Shown here: piece after piece, positions 1 to 7,213 of the stretch
Numbering within the stretch: position 1 is the stretch's first letter
How the letters are laid out: each line of letters starts with the position of its first letter
Assembly (NCBI GenBank): GCA_937974415.1
Contig: CALJXB010000275.1
Span: 1-23,962, forward strand
DNA: 23,962 bases
From: an uncultured Kiloniellales bacterium
GTDB taxonomy: Bacteria > Pseudomonadota > Alphaproteobacteria > Kiloniellales > JAKSDN01
Direction: 5' to 3'
The notes under the pieces: generated by a model
Told to the model about the DNA's origin: nothing
What the model saw: the letters and a program-made list of their open reading frames with translations, nothing else
The model's database searches: none
Translations under genes and position numbers: made by a program

Positions 1-31
1 GCGTAGGACAACAAGCGAAGGAGGCGAGCCG

Positions 32-502
32 ATGCCGGCCAAGGCCCAAGTCGGAAACAAGGCACCGGATTTCACTCTTCCAGCCGACAGTGGCGGCACA
101 GTCAAGCTCTCGGACCTGCGCGGCAAGAAGGTCGTGCTGTATTTCTATCCGAAAGACGACACGCCCGGCTGCACCAAGGAGGCCTGCGGCTTTCGCGACG
201 CCCTGCCGGATTTCTCGAAGATCGACGCAGAGATCATCGGCCTCTCCAAGGACAGCGTCGCGAAGCACGACAAGTTCAAGGCCAAGTACGAGCTGCCCTT
301 CACGCTGGTATCCGACGAAGAGGGCAAGGTCTGCGAGGCCTATGGTACCTGGGTCGAGAAGTCGATGTACGGCCGAAAGTACATGGGCATCGAGCGCGCG
401 ACCTTCCTGATCGACGAAGGCGGCACGCTGCGCGCCGAGTGGCGCAAGGTGAAGGTGCCCGGCCATGTCGACGCGGTCCTGCAAACCGCACGGGAGCTGT
501 GA
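32..502 (+). CDS. bcp: Thioredoxin-dependent thiol peroxidase (Bcp/PrxQ peroxiredoxin)
   Basis: A 156-residue peroxiredoxin of the BCP/PrxQ class, which reduces hydrogen peroxide and organic hydroperoxides in the cytoplasm using thioredoxin as electron donor. The peroxidatic site is visible as P40-x3-T44-x2-C47, with a second cysteine at C52, the five-residue spacing typical of atypical 2-Cys PrxQ enzymes. The conserved arginine is probably R122 in [10 protein letters not shown]. Length is normal for the family, so the protein looks complete and active. The start is fixed by a strong AAGGAGG ribosome site about 8 bases before the ATG. A perfect 14-bp GC palindrome (501-514) overlaps the stop codon but has no T-tract. 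The gene appears to stand alone; nothing next to it suggests a dedicated reductant. Confidence 0.96.
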   Translation: MPAKAQVGNKAPDFTLPADSGGTVKLSDLRGKKVVLYFYPKDDTPGCTKEACGFRDALPDFSKIDAEIIGLSKDSVAKHDKFKAKYELPFTLVSDEEGKVCEAYGTWVEKSMYGRKYMGIERATFLIDEGGTLRAEWRKVKVPGHVDAVLQTAREL

Positions 503-650
503 GCCGGCCGGCTCTTCGGGCCCCAGGGCAATGACCTGACAGCGCCTGTCCACTTCGCAACCTGCGAATTCCGAAAAGGAAATGCCTGAAGCCTGAGCCT
601 TCCGGCGCGTTGACGATGAACATAGCGCAACAACGACTGTAGTGACGCCC

Positions 651-812
651 ATGAGATCCAAATCAGATTCCAACCAAAAACCCCAGCCGGAGCGCAGTTT
701 TCAGGCGAAACGGCGAAACTGCCTCATGTGCCAAGAACAATTCGAAAGCAGATGGCCGGGCGAGCGCGTCTGCAGGAAGTGCAAGGCCACGGCCGGATGG
801 CGAACCGGGTGA
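651..812 (+). CDS. Small zinc-ribbon protein, 53 residues
   Basis: A short ORF with an ATG at 651 and a TGA at 810-812. It has a basic, polar N-terminus and two CxxC pairs, C24-x2-C27 and C41-x2-C44, separated by 13 residues (NCLMCQEQF and [11 protein letters not shown]). This is the layout of a four-cysteine zinc ribbon, and the surrounding Arg/Lys residues suit nucleic-acid or ribosome contact. I infer zinc binding; the role is unknown. I believe similar tiny ribbon proteins are common in alphaproteobacteria, but could not check. Its 3' end overlaps the preferred lipocalin start by 16 bases, which would allow translational coupling. No strong ribosome site is visible upstream. The cysteine pattern is the main reason to believe it. 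Confidence 0.6.
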   Translation: MRSKSDSNQKPQPERSFQAKRRNCLMCQEQFESRWPGERVCRKCKATAGWRTG

Positions 813-1420
813 GGTTCCAGCTAACCTCACAGGCTCGCATAATTCGGGGGACGGGCCGGTGGATCGCCATACTGTTAGTCGGCGTTTTGGCCGGCGGCTG
901 CGCCTCGGACGCGCCTGCCCCAATGCACACCGTCACCGGCTTCGACTTGCAGCGCTATCTCGGTGAATGGCACCAGGTCGCCGCGATCCCCGCATGGTTC
1001 CAGAGCGACTGTGCCACCAACACAAGAGCCAACTACGCATTGGGCGACGATGGCCTTATGGAGGTACTGAACTCCTGCGAAACGGCCGATGGCTCTATCA
1101 ATCAAGCGGAAGCGCGGGCACGCTTTCTCGCCTATGATTCGCACGGCAAGCTGGAGGTCACGTTCGTCGAGGTGCTGGGGGCCTGGGTGTGGCCGGCCGC
1201 CGGCGACTATTGGATCATCGGCCTGGATACCGATTATCAATGGTCCGTCGTTGGGGAACCTTCGCGCGAGTTCGCCTGGGTATTGGCCCGGTCGCAAACA
1301 CTGGATACTCAGACGCTCCGGAACATCCGACAGATCTTGGAGAGAGAAGCCTACGACAGTTGCGCGCTTCTGCTGACGACACCGGACCAGCAAGGCCGCC
1401 TCTGCGACGTAGCCAAATAA
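797..1420 (+). CDS. blc: Lipocalin-family outer-membrane lipoprotein (Blc-like)
   Basis: A bacterial lipocalin of 207 residues. Blc-type lipocalins are outer-membrane lipoproteins that bind lysophospholipids and fatty acids in the envelope. The signal peptide has a hydrophobic core ([12 protein letters not shown]) ending at a lipobox with acylated cysteine C35. The lipocalin signature GEW is at 56-58 within [12 protein letters not shown], and the second conserved block lies at 138-165 (YWIIGLD, WVLAR). Length beyond the lipobox fits the family. I chose the ATG at 797 because it gives a normal signal peptide. An in-frame ATG at 728 would add 23 residues of odd composition and overlap the zinc-ribbon ORF by 85 bases. 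C72 and C94, and C189 and C203, could form disulfides (inference). A fasciclin lipoprotein gene follows. Confidence 0.88.
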   Translation: MANRVRFQLTSQARIIRGTGRWIAILLVGVLAGGCASDAPAPMHTVTGFDLQRYLGEWHQVAAIPAWFQSDCATNTRANYALGDDGLMEVLNSCETADGSINQAEARARFLAYDSHGKLEVTFVEVLGAWVWPAAGDYWIIGLDTDYQWSVVGEPSREFAWVLARSQTLDTQTLRNIRQILEREAYDSCALLLTTPDQQGRLCDVAK

Positions 1421-1548
1421 CGGGCCGCACTGATCTACTAGTGCAGCAGAGCCCCGGTGCGAAAAGACCACACGACCAATGTGATCCAACCTCGGGACAG
1501 GAACGTATCAGTTTGTGTCACTCACAACCCGACCGGGGAGAGCCCAAG

Positions 1549-2046
1549 ATGAACCTCAGGACCTCGTTGAAAGCCCTTGTGTTGATTATCCCGTTTGCAT
1601 TGGCCGCCTGCGCCAGCCAGCAGGAAGCCAGCTCTGAGAAGGACATTGTCGATACCGCCGTCGAGGCGGGCCAGTTCAATACCCTCGTGGCCGCCGTGCA
1701 AGCCGCGGACTTGGTGGACACGCTGAAGAGCGACGGCCCCTTCACTGTTTTCGCACCGACCGACGCGGCTTTCGCAAAGTTCCCTGACGGTACGGTCGAA
1801 AACCTCCTCAAGCCCGAGAATAAGGATCAGCTTGTGGCGGTCCTGACCTATCACGTGGTGTCGGGGAAAATCATGTCGTCCGACATCGCCGGGAAGAAGG
1901 CGCAGGTTCCGACGGTTCAGGGCAGCGACTTGTCCGTCGACGCGACCAGCGGCGTCATGGTGGACAACGCCATGGTGGTCGCTGCGGACATCGAAGCCTC
2001 GAACGGTGTGATCCATGTGATCGACACAGTGGTGTTACCGAACTAA
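1549..2046 (+). CDS. Fasciclin (FAS1) domain lipoprotein
   Basis: A 165-residue exported protein with one FAS1 domain, a fold involved in adhesion and cell-surface interaction. The signal peptide ends at a lipobox (FALAAC) with C21 as the acylated residue. FAS1 hallmarks are in order: the H1 motif [14 protein letters not shown], the TYHVV segment in the middle, and the H2 motif [12 protein letters not shown] at the C-terminus. The length is typical for a single-domain bacterial protein. The same frame is open for another 360 bases upstream, but the ATG at 1549 is preferred: it is preceded by a GGGGAG ribosome site and gives the signal peptide. It lies 128 bases after the lipocalin gene. The specific ligand is unknown. 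Confidence 0.92.
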   Translation: MNLRTSLKALVLIIPFALAACASQQEASSEKDIVDTAVEAGQFNTLVAAVQAADLVDTLKSDGPFTVFAPTDAAFAKFPDGTVENLLKPENKDQLVAVLTYHVVSGKIMSSDIAGKKAQVPTVQGSDLSVDATSGVMVDNAMVVAADIEASNGVIHVIDTVVLPN

Positions 2047-2068
2047 ATTCCGTTCAAGGTATTGCGGG

Positions 2069-2097
2069 AGGGGCCTCGTCGCGACGGCGGGGCCCTT
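2069..2097 (+). terminator. Possible terminator after the fasciclin gene
   Basis: Arms at 2069-2075 and 2091-2097 can form a 7-bp stem with one G-U pair. The loop contains a perfect 10-bp palindrome (2077-2086). It starts 22 bases after the fasciclin stop. The T-tract is poor, so this is a candidate only. Confidence 0.35.
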
Positions 2098-2250
2098 GCC
2101 TGTTTGAGCGCGGAATAAGGGAACCGACATAGCCATGCGCGCGTCACACAGAGATCGGAGCGAGACAGGCCAGGTGGGGTTGTGGCTCCTTATCGCACTG
2201 TCTGTGGTCCGATCTATTGGGCCAGGCACGGCGCACGGATCGATCGACGG

Positions 2251-3114
2251 ATGAGCGTCATCAGGCGACTATTGGAGGTCTTCTTTATGGTTCTGCCGCT
2301 TGTCGCCTGCTCGCCGGCCACCCTGCTCAACGCGTTCGTGCCGAGCGACGGCTATGTGCTCGATAGGGACGTTGTCTATGGGGAGGCCGAGCGGCAAGTG
2401 ATGGATATCTACCGCCCCGTAGACGGGTTCGCTGACAAATCCGGCGACGCGCCCGTCGTCGTCTACTTCTATGGGGGAAGCTGGAAGAACGGAAGCCGCA
2501 GGAGCTACCGCTTCATGGGAGAGGCCCTGGCCCGCAGCGGTTTCGTCGTCGCCGTTCCAGATTACCGCCTCTATCCCGAGGTTCGCTTTCCCGATTTCGT
2601 CGAGGACGGCGCTAAGGCGGTCCGCTGGGTATCAGCCCACGCCAAGGCGTACGGTGGCGACCCGGACCGTATTATTCTCATGGGGCATTCTGCCGGCGCC
2701 CATATTGCGGCCCTACTGGCCTTCGACGAACGCTATCTGGCCCGCCAGGGAATGCTGCACACGTCACTGCGTGGCTTCGTCGGCGTTGCAGGTCCCTATG
2801 CCTTCGATCCCCTTGCCTATCGATCGACGAAGCCGATCTTCTCGGGGCTGGCCGACACGGACCAGGCTCGCCCGATCACCTTCGTCGGCGGTGAGGAGAT
2901 CGCGGCGCTCCTTCTCCACGGTACCGACGACCGGACCGTCTTCCCCAAGAATTCTCGTGAGTTCGCCGCGCGCATTCGCGAAGAGGGCGGAGACGTCACG
3001 CTGCTGGAGTATGACGACACCGGCCACATCAAGATCATCCTGTCGTTTGCGGCGATATTCCGTGGCCGCGATACGGTCTACGAAGACACGATCGTATTCC
3101 TCAAGTCACTCTAA
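2251..3114 (+). CDS. Alpha/beta hydrolase (esterase-like lipoprotein)
   Basis: A 287-residue alpha/beta hydrolase of the carboxylesterase/BD-FAE type. The oxyanion segment YFYGGSW is at 72-78 and the nucleophile elbow GHSAG at 145-149, with Ser147. Asp226 (LLHGTDDRTV) and His259 (DDTGHIKI) complete the expected triad. The N-terminus (RLLEVFFMVLPLVAC) is a short signal peptide with lipobox cysteine C20, so it is probably anchored in the cell envelope. The start at 2251 is chosen because it gives this signal. An ATG at 2182 in the same frame adds 23 unhelpful residues, and neither start has a strong ribosome site. The substrate is probably an ester or acylated small molecule but cannot be named. 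It is the third lipoprotein gene in a row, though the gap before it argues against one operon. Confidence 0.88.
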   Translation: MSVIRRLLEVFFMVLPLVACSPATLLNAFVPSDGYVLDRDVVYGEAERQVMDIYRPVDGFADKSGDAPVVVYFYGGSWKNGSRRSYRFMGEALARSGFVVAVPDYRLYPEVRFPDFVEDGAKAVRWVSAHAKAYGGDPDRIILMGHSAGAHIAALLAFDERYLARQGMLHTSLRGFVGVAGPYAFDPLAYRSTKPIFSGLADTDQARPITFVGGEEIAALLLHGTDDRTVFPKNSREFAARIREEGGDVTLLEYDDTGHIKIILSFAAIFRGRDTVYEDTIVFLKSL

Positions 3115-3493
3115 GGATCGCCGCCGGGGCGCCCCCCTCTTGAGTCAGGCGTCGCCGGAGGGTCGATCCTCTCCAACTTACCGGATCTCTCACATCAAAT
3201 TCGCTCCAATCTTTTGGAAGCAGACCAGGGTAGGATTTCATCTCGGTGCACTTTTTTCTGAGCTTGGCATAATTCCCTGAAGATAGCGGATCTTGGCCTG
3301 CCCCAGATCTGACCTGACCCTCTAATGTCTTGGGATGCATCCGGGGCTCCTTGTGTCTTGCTGTCGTTGGGTCCTGATCGAACGATGGGTCCACACTAGA
3401 ACACCATCAGGTCCCACACAGCTCGCTGACCGACAGATCGCCCGCGCCAGTGACAAAATTGTTTCGCTTGTGAATATCGCCTTTCGAAAGGGT
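3115..3493. other. Gene-free stretch between the hydrolase and the monooxygenase gene
   Basis: About 380 bases without a convincing gene. It is the convergent boundary between the rightward lipoprotein genes and the leftward low-GC block. The longest reading frame here, 97 codons on the minus strand, has no start context, motif or codon bias. GGATCG near 3116 and CGATCC near 3163 could pair across a GC-rich stretch, but no clear terminator is present. Confidence 0.5.
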
Positions 3494-3790
3494 TTAGGTA
3501 ATTTGCGAACCTTTATAAATGATCGGATTGCCGACCAGAATGTCATTCAATTGCTCAATCGCGGATTCTAAATGCGGCGTGTGCCAGCGTTTACTTTCTT
3601 CTTCAGCATTGGCCCATTTCTCATATGAAATAAACGTATTGGGGTCGTTCTGATCATGGACGAACAAATACTCTATCGCGCCAGCTTCTTTGCGGGTTTC
3701 TTCGGTTAGTGTTGCGAGCACAGATTTTAAGTCATCTATCCGACTGTCCTTGGCGGTTACAACGGCCATCGTATAAAAAGTATCACTCAT
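3494..3790 (-). CDS. Antibiotic biosynthesis monooxygenase domain protein (YgiN-like quinol monooxygenase)
   Basis: A 98-residue dimeric alpha+beta barrel protein of the ABM family. Members are cofactor-free or heme-handling oxygenases; the YgiN branch oxidises quinols. Family signatures are EAGAIEYLFVHD (35-46), NPNTFISYEKWA (49-60, numbering approximate) and the histidine motif WHTPH with H70 and H73. A start at 3790 is preferred because AGGAGG lies 6 bases before it; the ATG at 3796 touches that ribosome site directly. It begins 16 bases after the DJ-1/PfpI gene stops, so the two almost certainly share a transcript. Base composition is clearly AT-richer than in flanking genes. The pairing suggests a role in quinone or electrophile stress, which is inference. 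Confidence 0.9.
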   Translation of the reverse strand: MSDTFYTMAVVTAKDSRIDDLKSVLATLTEETRKEAGAIEYLFVHDQNDPNTFISYEKWANAEEESKRWHTPHLESAIEQLNDILVGNPIIYKGSQIT

Positions 3791-3806
3791 ACTCATCCTC
3801 CTGGTT

Positions 3807-4466
3807 CTACGTTAACCGTGCAACCAAGCTACGGCCAACAGCGCCCGCCGAACCAGGGTTTTGCCCTGTAATAATGTTGCCATCCTCAATGACAAATTCG
3901 TCCCAGGCTTTCCGCTTTTGGTACGTCGCACCAGAGTCCATCATTAGTTCTTCGAGCAGGAACGGGACCTTGTCGATCGTACCGTAATCCACTTCTTCTT
4001 CTCTGGTAAAACCCGTCACGTTGCGACCCGCGACCAGAGGCGTTCCATCAGCAATTGTAATTCGTCCAAGAGCCGCCGGACCGTGGCATACAGCAGAGAC
4101 AGGGGCCCCACGTTCCAGCATGGCTTTGACGGTCCGGTGACTGTCGGCGTTGTCCACCAGGTCAAACAACAATCCATAACCTCCTGGGAATAATATCGCG
4201 TCGTAACGGCTAAGACCGACATCTTTCAGGACAGCTGTTTCGGAGAGCGCTTTTGAGAAATCAGGATCGGCGAACAACGTCCTCGTGATCTCATCCGCAT
4301 CTTCACCATATATAGGTGCTTGCCCGCCGAGAGGAGATGCAAAATCAAACTCGACATTGGCCCCGTGCAGCTCGTGAACGGCATGCGTCACTTCAGGCAA
4401 ATAGGTCCCGTTCGCTTCACCAGCGAGTTCTCCGTGATTGGTCACAATGATCAGTACTCTGCTCAT
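3807..4466 (-). CDS. DJ-1/PfpI family protein (Hsp31-like glutamine amidotransferase fold)
   Basis: A 219-residue protein of the DJ-1/PfpI superfamily, Hsp31-like branch, whose members act as glyoxalase III, deglycases or holding chaperones against reactive carbonyls. The nucleophile elbow AVCHGPAAL carries Cys127 followed by His128. The FPGGYG loop is at 93-98, the N-terminal acidic residue is Glu17 or Glu25, and the C-terminal TGQNPGSA stretch is typical. The frame is open for 54 codons upstream, but the ATG at 4466 has a GGAAGGA site just before it and begins the first beta strand (MSRVLIIVTN). It is first in an operon with the ABM gene and divergent from an araC-type gene. Exact reaction unknown. 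Confidence 0.9.
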   Translation of the reverse strand: MSRVLIIVTNHGELAGEANGTYLPEVTHAVHELHGANVEFDFASPLGGQAPIYGEDADEITRTLFADPDFSKALSETAVLKDVGLSRYDAILFPGGYGLLFDLVDNADSHRTVKAMLERGAPVSAVCHGPAALGRITIADGTPLVAGRNVTGFTREEEVDYGTIDKVPFLLEELMMDSGATYQKRKAWDEFVIEDGNIITGQNPGSAGAVGRSLVARLT

Positions 4467-4664
4467 TGGTGGTCCTTCCATATGCATTTTTTCGGCAAAA
4501 GCCGACCTACAAGGCCCGAGTGTCTTCACAAGAGATAGGAGTGGTTGATGCTTACATATACACACAAAACCGCTTTTCTCTTGCCCAATCCTGCTTTCAG
4601 ACAGCAAATCTGTTTCAATCAGTGGCAACCCTCGAATACCGTGAAAGAAAGGAGATGATCAACG
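4467..4664. promoter_or_regulatory. Divergent promoter region between DJ-1 and AraC-type genes
   Basis: This 198-base AT-rich gap must carry promoters for both the leftward DJ-1/ABM operon and the rightward araC-type gene. A small inverted pair, CAGA-N7-TCTG, lies near 4600. I cannot assign -35/-10 boxes or an AraC operator with confidence. Confidence 0.45.
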
Positions 4665-5609
4665 ATGCGTAAATCGGCAATTAGCCGACGGATCGAACAC
4701 CTTGATGACCGCTCTCAGAGTTGTGGGTCCGTCGGGACCCACATTCCGGGTGTGCGACTTTTCTGGGCGCGACAAGCGACCGCTGCTATTCCTTTTCTAT
4801 ATGACTCGGGCATCGTATTGGTGTTTCAGGGCCGTAAAATCGGATATTTGGCTGACGGGGAGTTCACGTATGATGCTGACAACTACCTTGTGCTCGGTAT
4901 GCCGTTGCCATTCGATTGTGCGACTTACGCATCGCCAGAAGAACCGCTCGCTGGACTTTATGTCGACGTCGAACGAAGGGAACTGAGAGAATTGGTGTCG
5001 TTGCTGGAAGCATTTGATGCCAAATATAAAACAGCAGACGAAAAAACGGCCGCATCAGTCGAGCCTGCTGGTTTTACCGAAGGCATGCGAAGTGCGGCGG
5101 ACCGACTGTTTCTTATGCTCGACGATCCATTGAAATGTGCCGTGATGGGCACGGCCGCGCGTCGGGAAGTCTTGTTTCAGGCACTGCGCGGTCCCAGAGC
5201 AAATACATTAATCTCACTAATTCGCTACGCCTCAACCGACGAACGGATCGACCGGGCCATGACTGCTCTTCGCGAGAATTTCGCTGCGACCGTCAGTGTC
5301 AATGATCTGGCGAAAGAAGCAGGCATGAGCGTGTCTACATTCCATCGGGCTTTCAAGCAGAAAACGGGCCACTCGCCAATTCAGTATCTCAAGTTAATTC
5401 GGCTACATTATGCGCGAAGACTACTTGCTTTCGAGACACATAAGATCGGTGAAATTGCCAGAATAGTTGGCTATGAGAGCGTATCGCAATTTGGCCGCGA
5501 ATATCGTCGCCTCTTTAACGAGCCCCCCTCTGCGGTCCGGGACAATACCACTCGCCTACCTCTATCAGTGTCGGATTCAATGAATTTCAATTTTCCAACG
5601 AAATCATAG
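4665..5609 (+). CDS. AraC-family transcriptional regulator
   Basis: A 314-residue regulator with an AraC_N-type sensor region (about 25-185) and a C-terminal double helix-turn-helix domain (about 193-290). The first helix-turn-helix includes VNDLAKEAGMSVSTFHRAF (212-230) and the second IGEIARIVGYESVSQFGREY (261-280). The RLFNEPPSAVR end of the DNA-binding domain is as expected. The start is supported by AAGGAG about 9 bases before the ATG. It faces away from the DJ-1/ABM operon, so it is the obvious candidate to control that operon and perhaps itself; the inducer is probably a small reactive compound (inference). Sampled lines of this gene are about 45-52% GC against about 60% in neighbours, consistent with recent acquisition of the whole three-gene block. 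Confidence 0.93.
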   Translation: MRKSAISRRIEHLDDRSQSCGSVGTHIPGVRLFWARQATAAIPFLYDSGIVLVFQGRKIGYLADGEFTYDADNYLVLGMPLPFDCATYASPEEPLAGLYVDVERRELRELVSLLEAFDAKYKTADEKTAASVEPAGFTEGMRSAADRLFLMLDDPLKCAVMGTAARREVLFQALRGPRANTLISLIRYASTDERIDRAMTALRENFAATVSVNDLAKEAGMSVSTFHRAFKQKTGHSPIQYLKLIRLHYARRLLAFETHKIGEIARIVGYESVSQFGREYRRLFNEPPSAVRDNTTRLPLSVSDSMNFNFPTKS

Positions 5610-5739
5610 CCGTAGCAAGTTAGCGCAAGCTGGCGAAAGCTCAGAGGCATTGCCGCGAATGCATCCTATCAAACACCGGCATGATGCCATGTTTGGGCGT
5701 ACAGAGAAGCAAGACCGGCTGGCCACCCTGCCTTCCAAT

Positions 5740-6030
5740 TCACGCGCTTCCATAACAAGATAATGATTGATGTTCTTCAAGATAGCTGCGCGGGTTCCAT
5801 AGGATCGCCATGACGTCCGGATCTTCCTGTTCGGCGGCTCGCCCGAGTTTGGCGTAGATCTTCGAGGGACCGAACTCGGGGGCAGGTCGGCTGTTCTCCT
5901 CTCCTGGCACCAACGCTCGCCCAGGCGGCACCTCCGGCGCCACCATCACCGGCATGACGGCGTGTTGTGGCTCGGTGGCGAGCCGGCGGCGCCAGGAGAA
6001 CACCTGATTGGCATTGACGTCGTGACGCAG
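5740..6030 (-). pseudogene. Probable remnant of an IS66-type accessory transposase gene (TnpA)
   Basis: On the minus strand the frame reads DVNANQVFSWRRRL near 6020-5980, followed by a valine/proline-rich VMPVMVAPEVPP segment. This resembles the end of the helix-turn-helix and the linker of IS66-family TnpA (OrfA) proteins (typically VNANQVFxWRR, then VPVVV). Similarity then fades and no start, TnpB/TnpC genes or terminal repeats are visible, so at most a decayed fragment remains. The rest of the 490-base gap between the araC-type and LysR genes (5610-6099) holds nothing else I recognise. The match is only about 25 residues, so this is tentative. Confidence 0.4.
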
Positions 6031-6099
6031 TGCAGATTTCGTCGCTTTTTGACCCTGAAAGGAAGTCCTAAGCCCGGTGAGATCAAAATTTGCGAACTG

Positions 6100-7062
6100 T
6101 TAATTCGAACCATTATCGTCCGGGCTACGAGCGTTTTCACAAAGGACAGTTAGAGCATCCGCTTCTAACTTCCACTCCTTCACGGCGGACAGAATTGCTC
6201 TACGCACCGTGCCGACCGATTCTGAGCTGACCTGGCCGCTAGGATAGCAAAGGCTGTAGCTGAGTGGCAGGCTCGGCACGAACTGGCGGATCACGACCCC
6301 GTTGTTCAGCCAAGGGCCGGCGGAGAAGGGCTCGGCGATGGTGATTCCGAGCCCTTTGGCGACCATGGCATAGCGGCTGTGTGATGTCTGGGTGGTGAGG
6401 CGGATATCCTTGACGGAGACATAGTCGGCAAAGATCGCCGCTTCCTTTTCAAAGTCTAGCGGCCCTACCGGGCTCCAGCCGATCACCGCTTCGTTCTTGA
6501 AGTCTGCTGCGGTGATCACATCCTTTTTAGCCAGCGGGTGACCTTTCGGCAGTGCACAAACATGCTCGACCGTAAGAAGCGGTTCGGACTCGATCCCCGG
6601 GATATTTGGAAGGGTCAAGGTTAGAGCCAGATCGGCGGATTGGTTCTGTAGCTTCTCGATGATCTCCGTCACCGTGCCGGTACTCGCCTCAAGGCTCCGG
6701 ACATGATTGCTTGACACGATATGGCGAGCGACCATGGGCAGCAGGGAGGTAGAGAGCGCCGGCAGACAGGCAACAATCACCGGCTGAGAGACGTTGTCGC
6801 GGATCTTTTCGCCGGCATGCTCGATCCGTTCCAGTCCGAGGAAGTTCTGCTCGACGACGCGGGCAAACTGAACCGCGGCCTTGGTAGGCGCTAGGCGGCC
6901 CTTGGTACGTTCGAACAGCTTGAACCCCAAACGGCCTTCTAACTCAGAAATGTGACGGCTGACTCCAGGCTGAGAGATCGACAGCTTGGCCGCCGCCCGG
7001 GTTGCCGTGCCAGAATTCATAAGACATCGGAACACCTCTATTTGGCGGAAGCTGAGTCCCAT
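6100..7062 (-). CDS. LysR-family transcriptional regulator
   Basis: A full-length 320-residue LysR regulator. The winged helix-turn-helix is at the N-terminus (helices about 18-40, AAAKLSISQPGVSRHISELE), followed by the linker helix and a periplasmic-binding-protein-like effector domain (about 92-300, PVIVACLP onward). The ATG at 7062 has a GGAG ribosome site 8 bases upstream. It is divergent from a family 5 solute-binding protein gene across a 151-base gap that contains a candidate T-N11-A LysR box. The usual arrangement would be LysR activating the divergent gene in response to the transported or catabolised compound, which is unknown. It may also govern the binding-protein and creatinase-fold genes farther right. 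Confidence 0.93.
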   Translation of the reverse strand: MGLSFRQIEVFRCLMNSGTATRAAAKLSISQPGVSRHISELEGRLGFKLFERTKGRLAPTKAAVQFARVVEQNFLGLERIEHAGEKIRDNVSQPVIVACLPALSTSLLPMVARHIVSSNHVRSLEASTGTVTEIIEKLQNQSADLALTLTLPNIPGIESEPLLTVEHVCALPKGHPLAKKDVITAADFKNEAVIGWSPVGPLDFEKEAAIFADYVSVKDIRLTTQTSHSRYAMVAKGLGITIAEPFSAGPWLNNGVVIRQFVPSLPLSYSLCYPSGQVSSESVGTVRRAILSAVKEWKLEADALTVLCENARSPDDNGSN

Positions 7063-7089
7063 CGTGCCACTCCGATCCTAGCTCTCTAC

Positions 7090-7108
7090 CTATACCATAT
7101 GCACATAG
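7090..7108. promoter_or_regulatory. Candidate LysR operator CTAT-N11-ATAG
   Basis: CTAT at 7090-7093 and ATAG at 7105-7108 are separated by exactly 11 bases, the classic T-N11-A LysR box. A second, overlapping inverted pair TATAC (7091-7095) and GTATA (7110-7114) widens the dyad. It lies 28 bases upstream of the lysR start and 106 bases from the divergent gene, a usual place for autorepression plus activation. Confidence 0.5.
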
Positions 7109-7213
7109 AGTATAACCAGTTCGTCTTTGTGATTATGCGAGCCTTGTGGAAATCTGGCCGATCAACAGAGATTGTTTGTCCATCTTGCTAGCCAGTATCA
7201 AGGGAGCATAGCC

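Noticed and set aside
501..514. Perfect 14-bp GC palindrome at the bcp stop codon as a terminator
   Set aside because: It has no loop of its own and no T-tract follows; more likely chance in GC-rich DNA.
3101..3394. Minus-strand 97-codon frame in the gap after the hydrolase
   Set aside because: No ribosome site, motif or codon bias; it also overlaps the hydrolase end.
5767..5780. Another FNR-like sequence, TTGAT-GTTC-TTCAA
   Set aside because: It has one mismatch in a conserved half-site, lies inside the degenerate IS66-like stretch, and points to no nearby promoter or gene.
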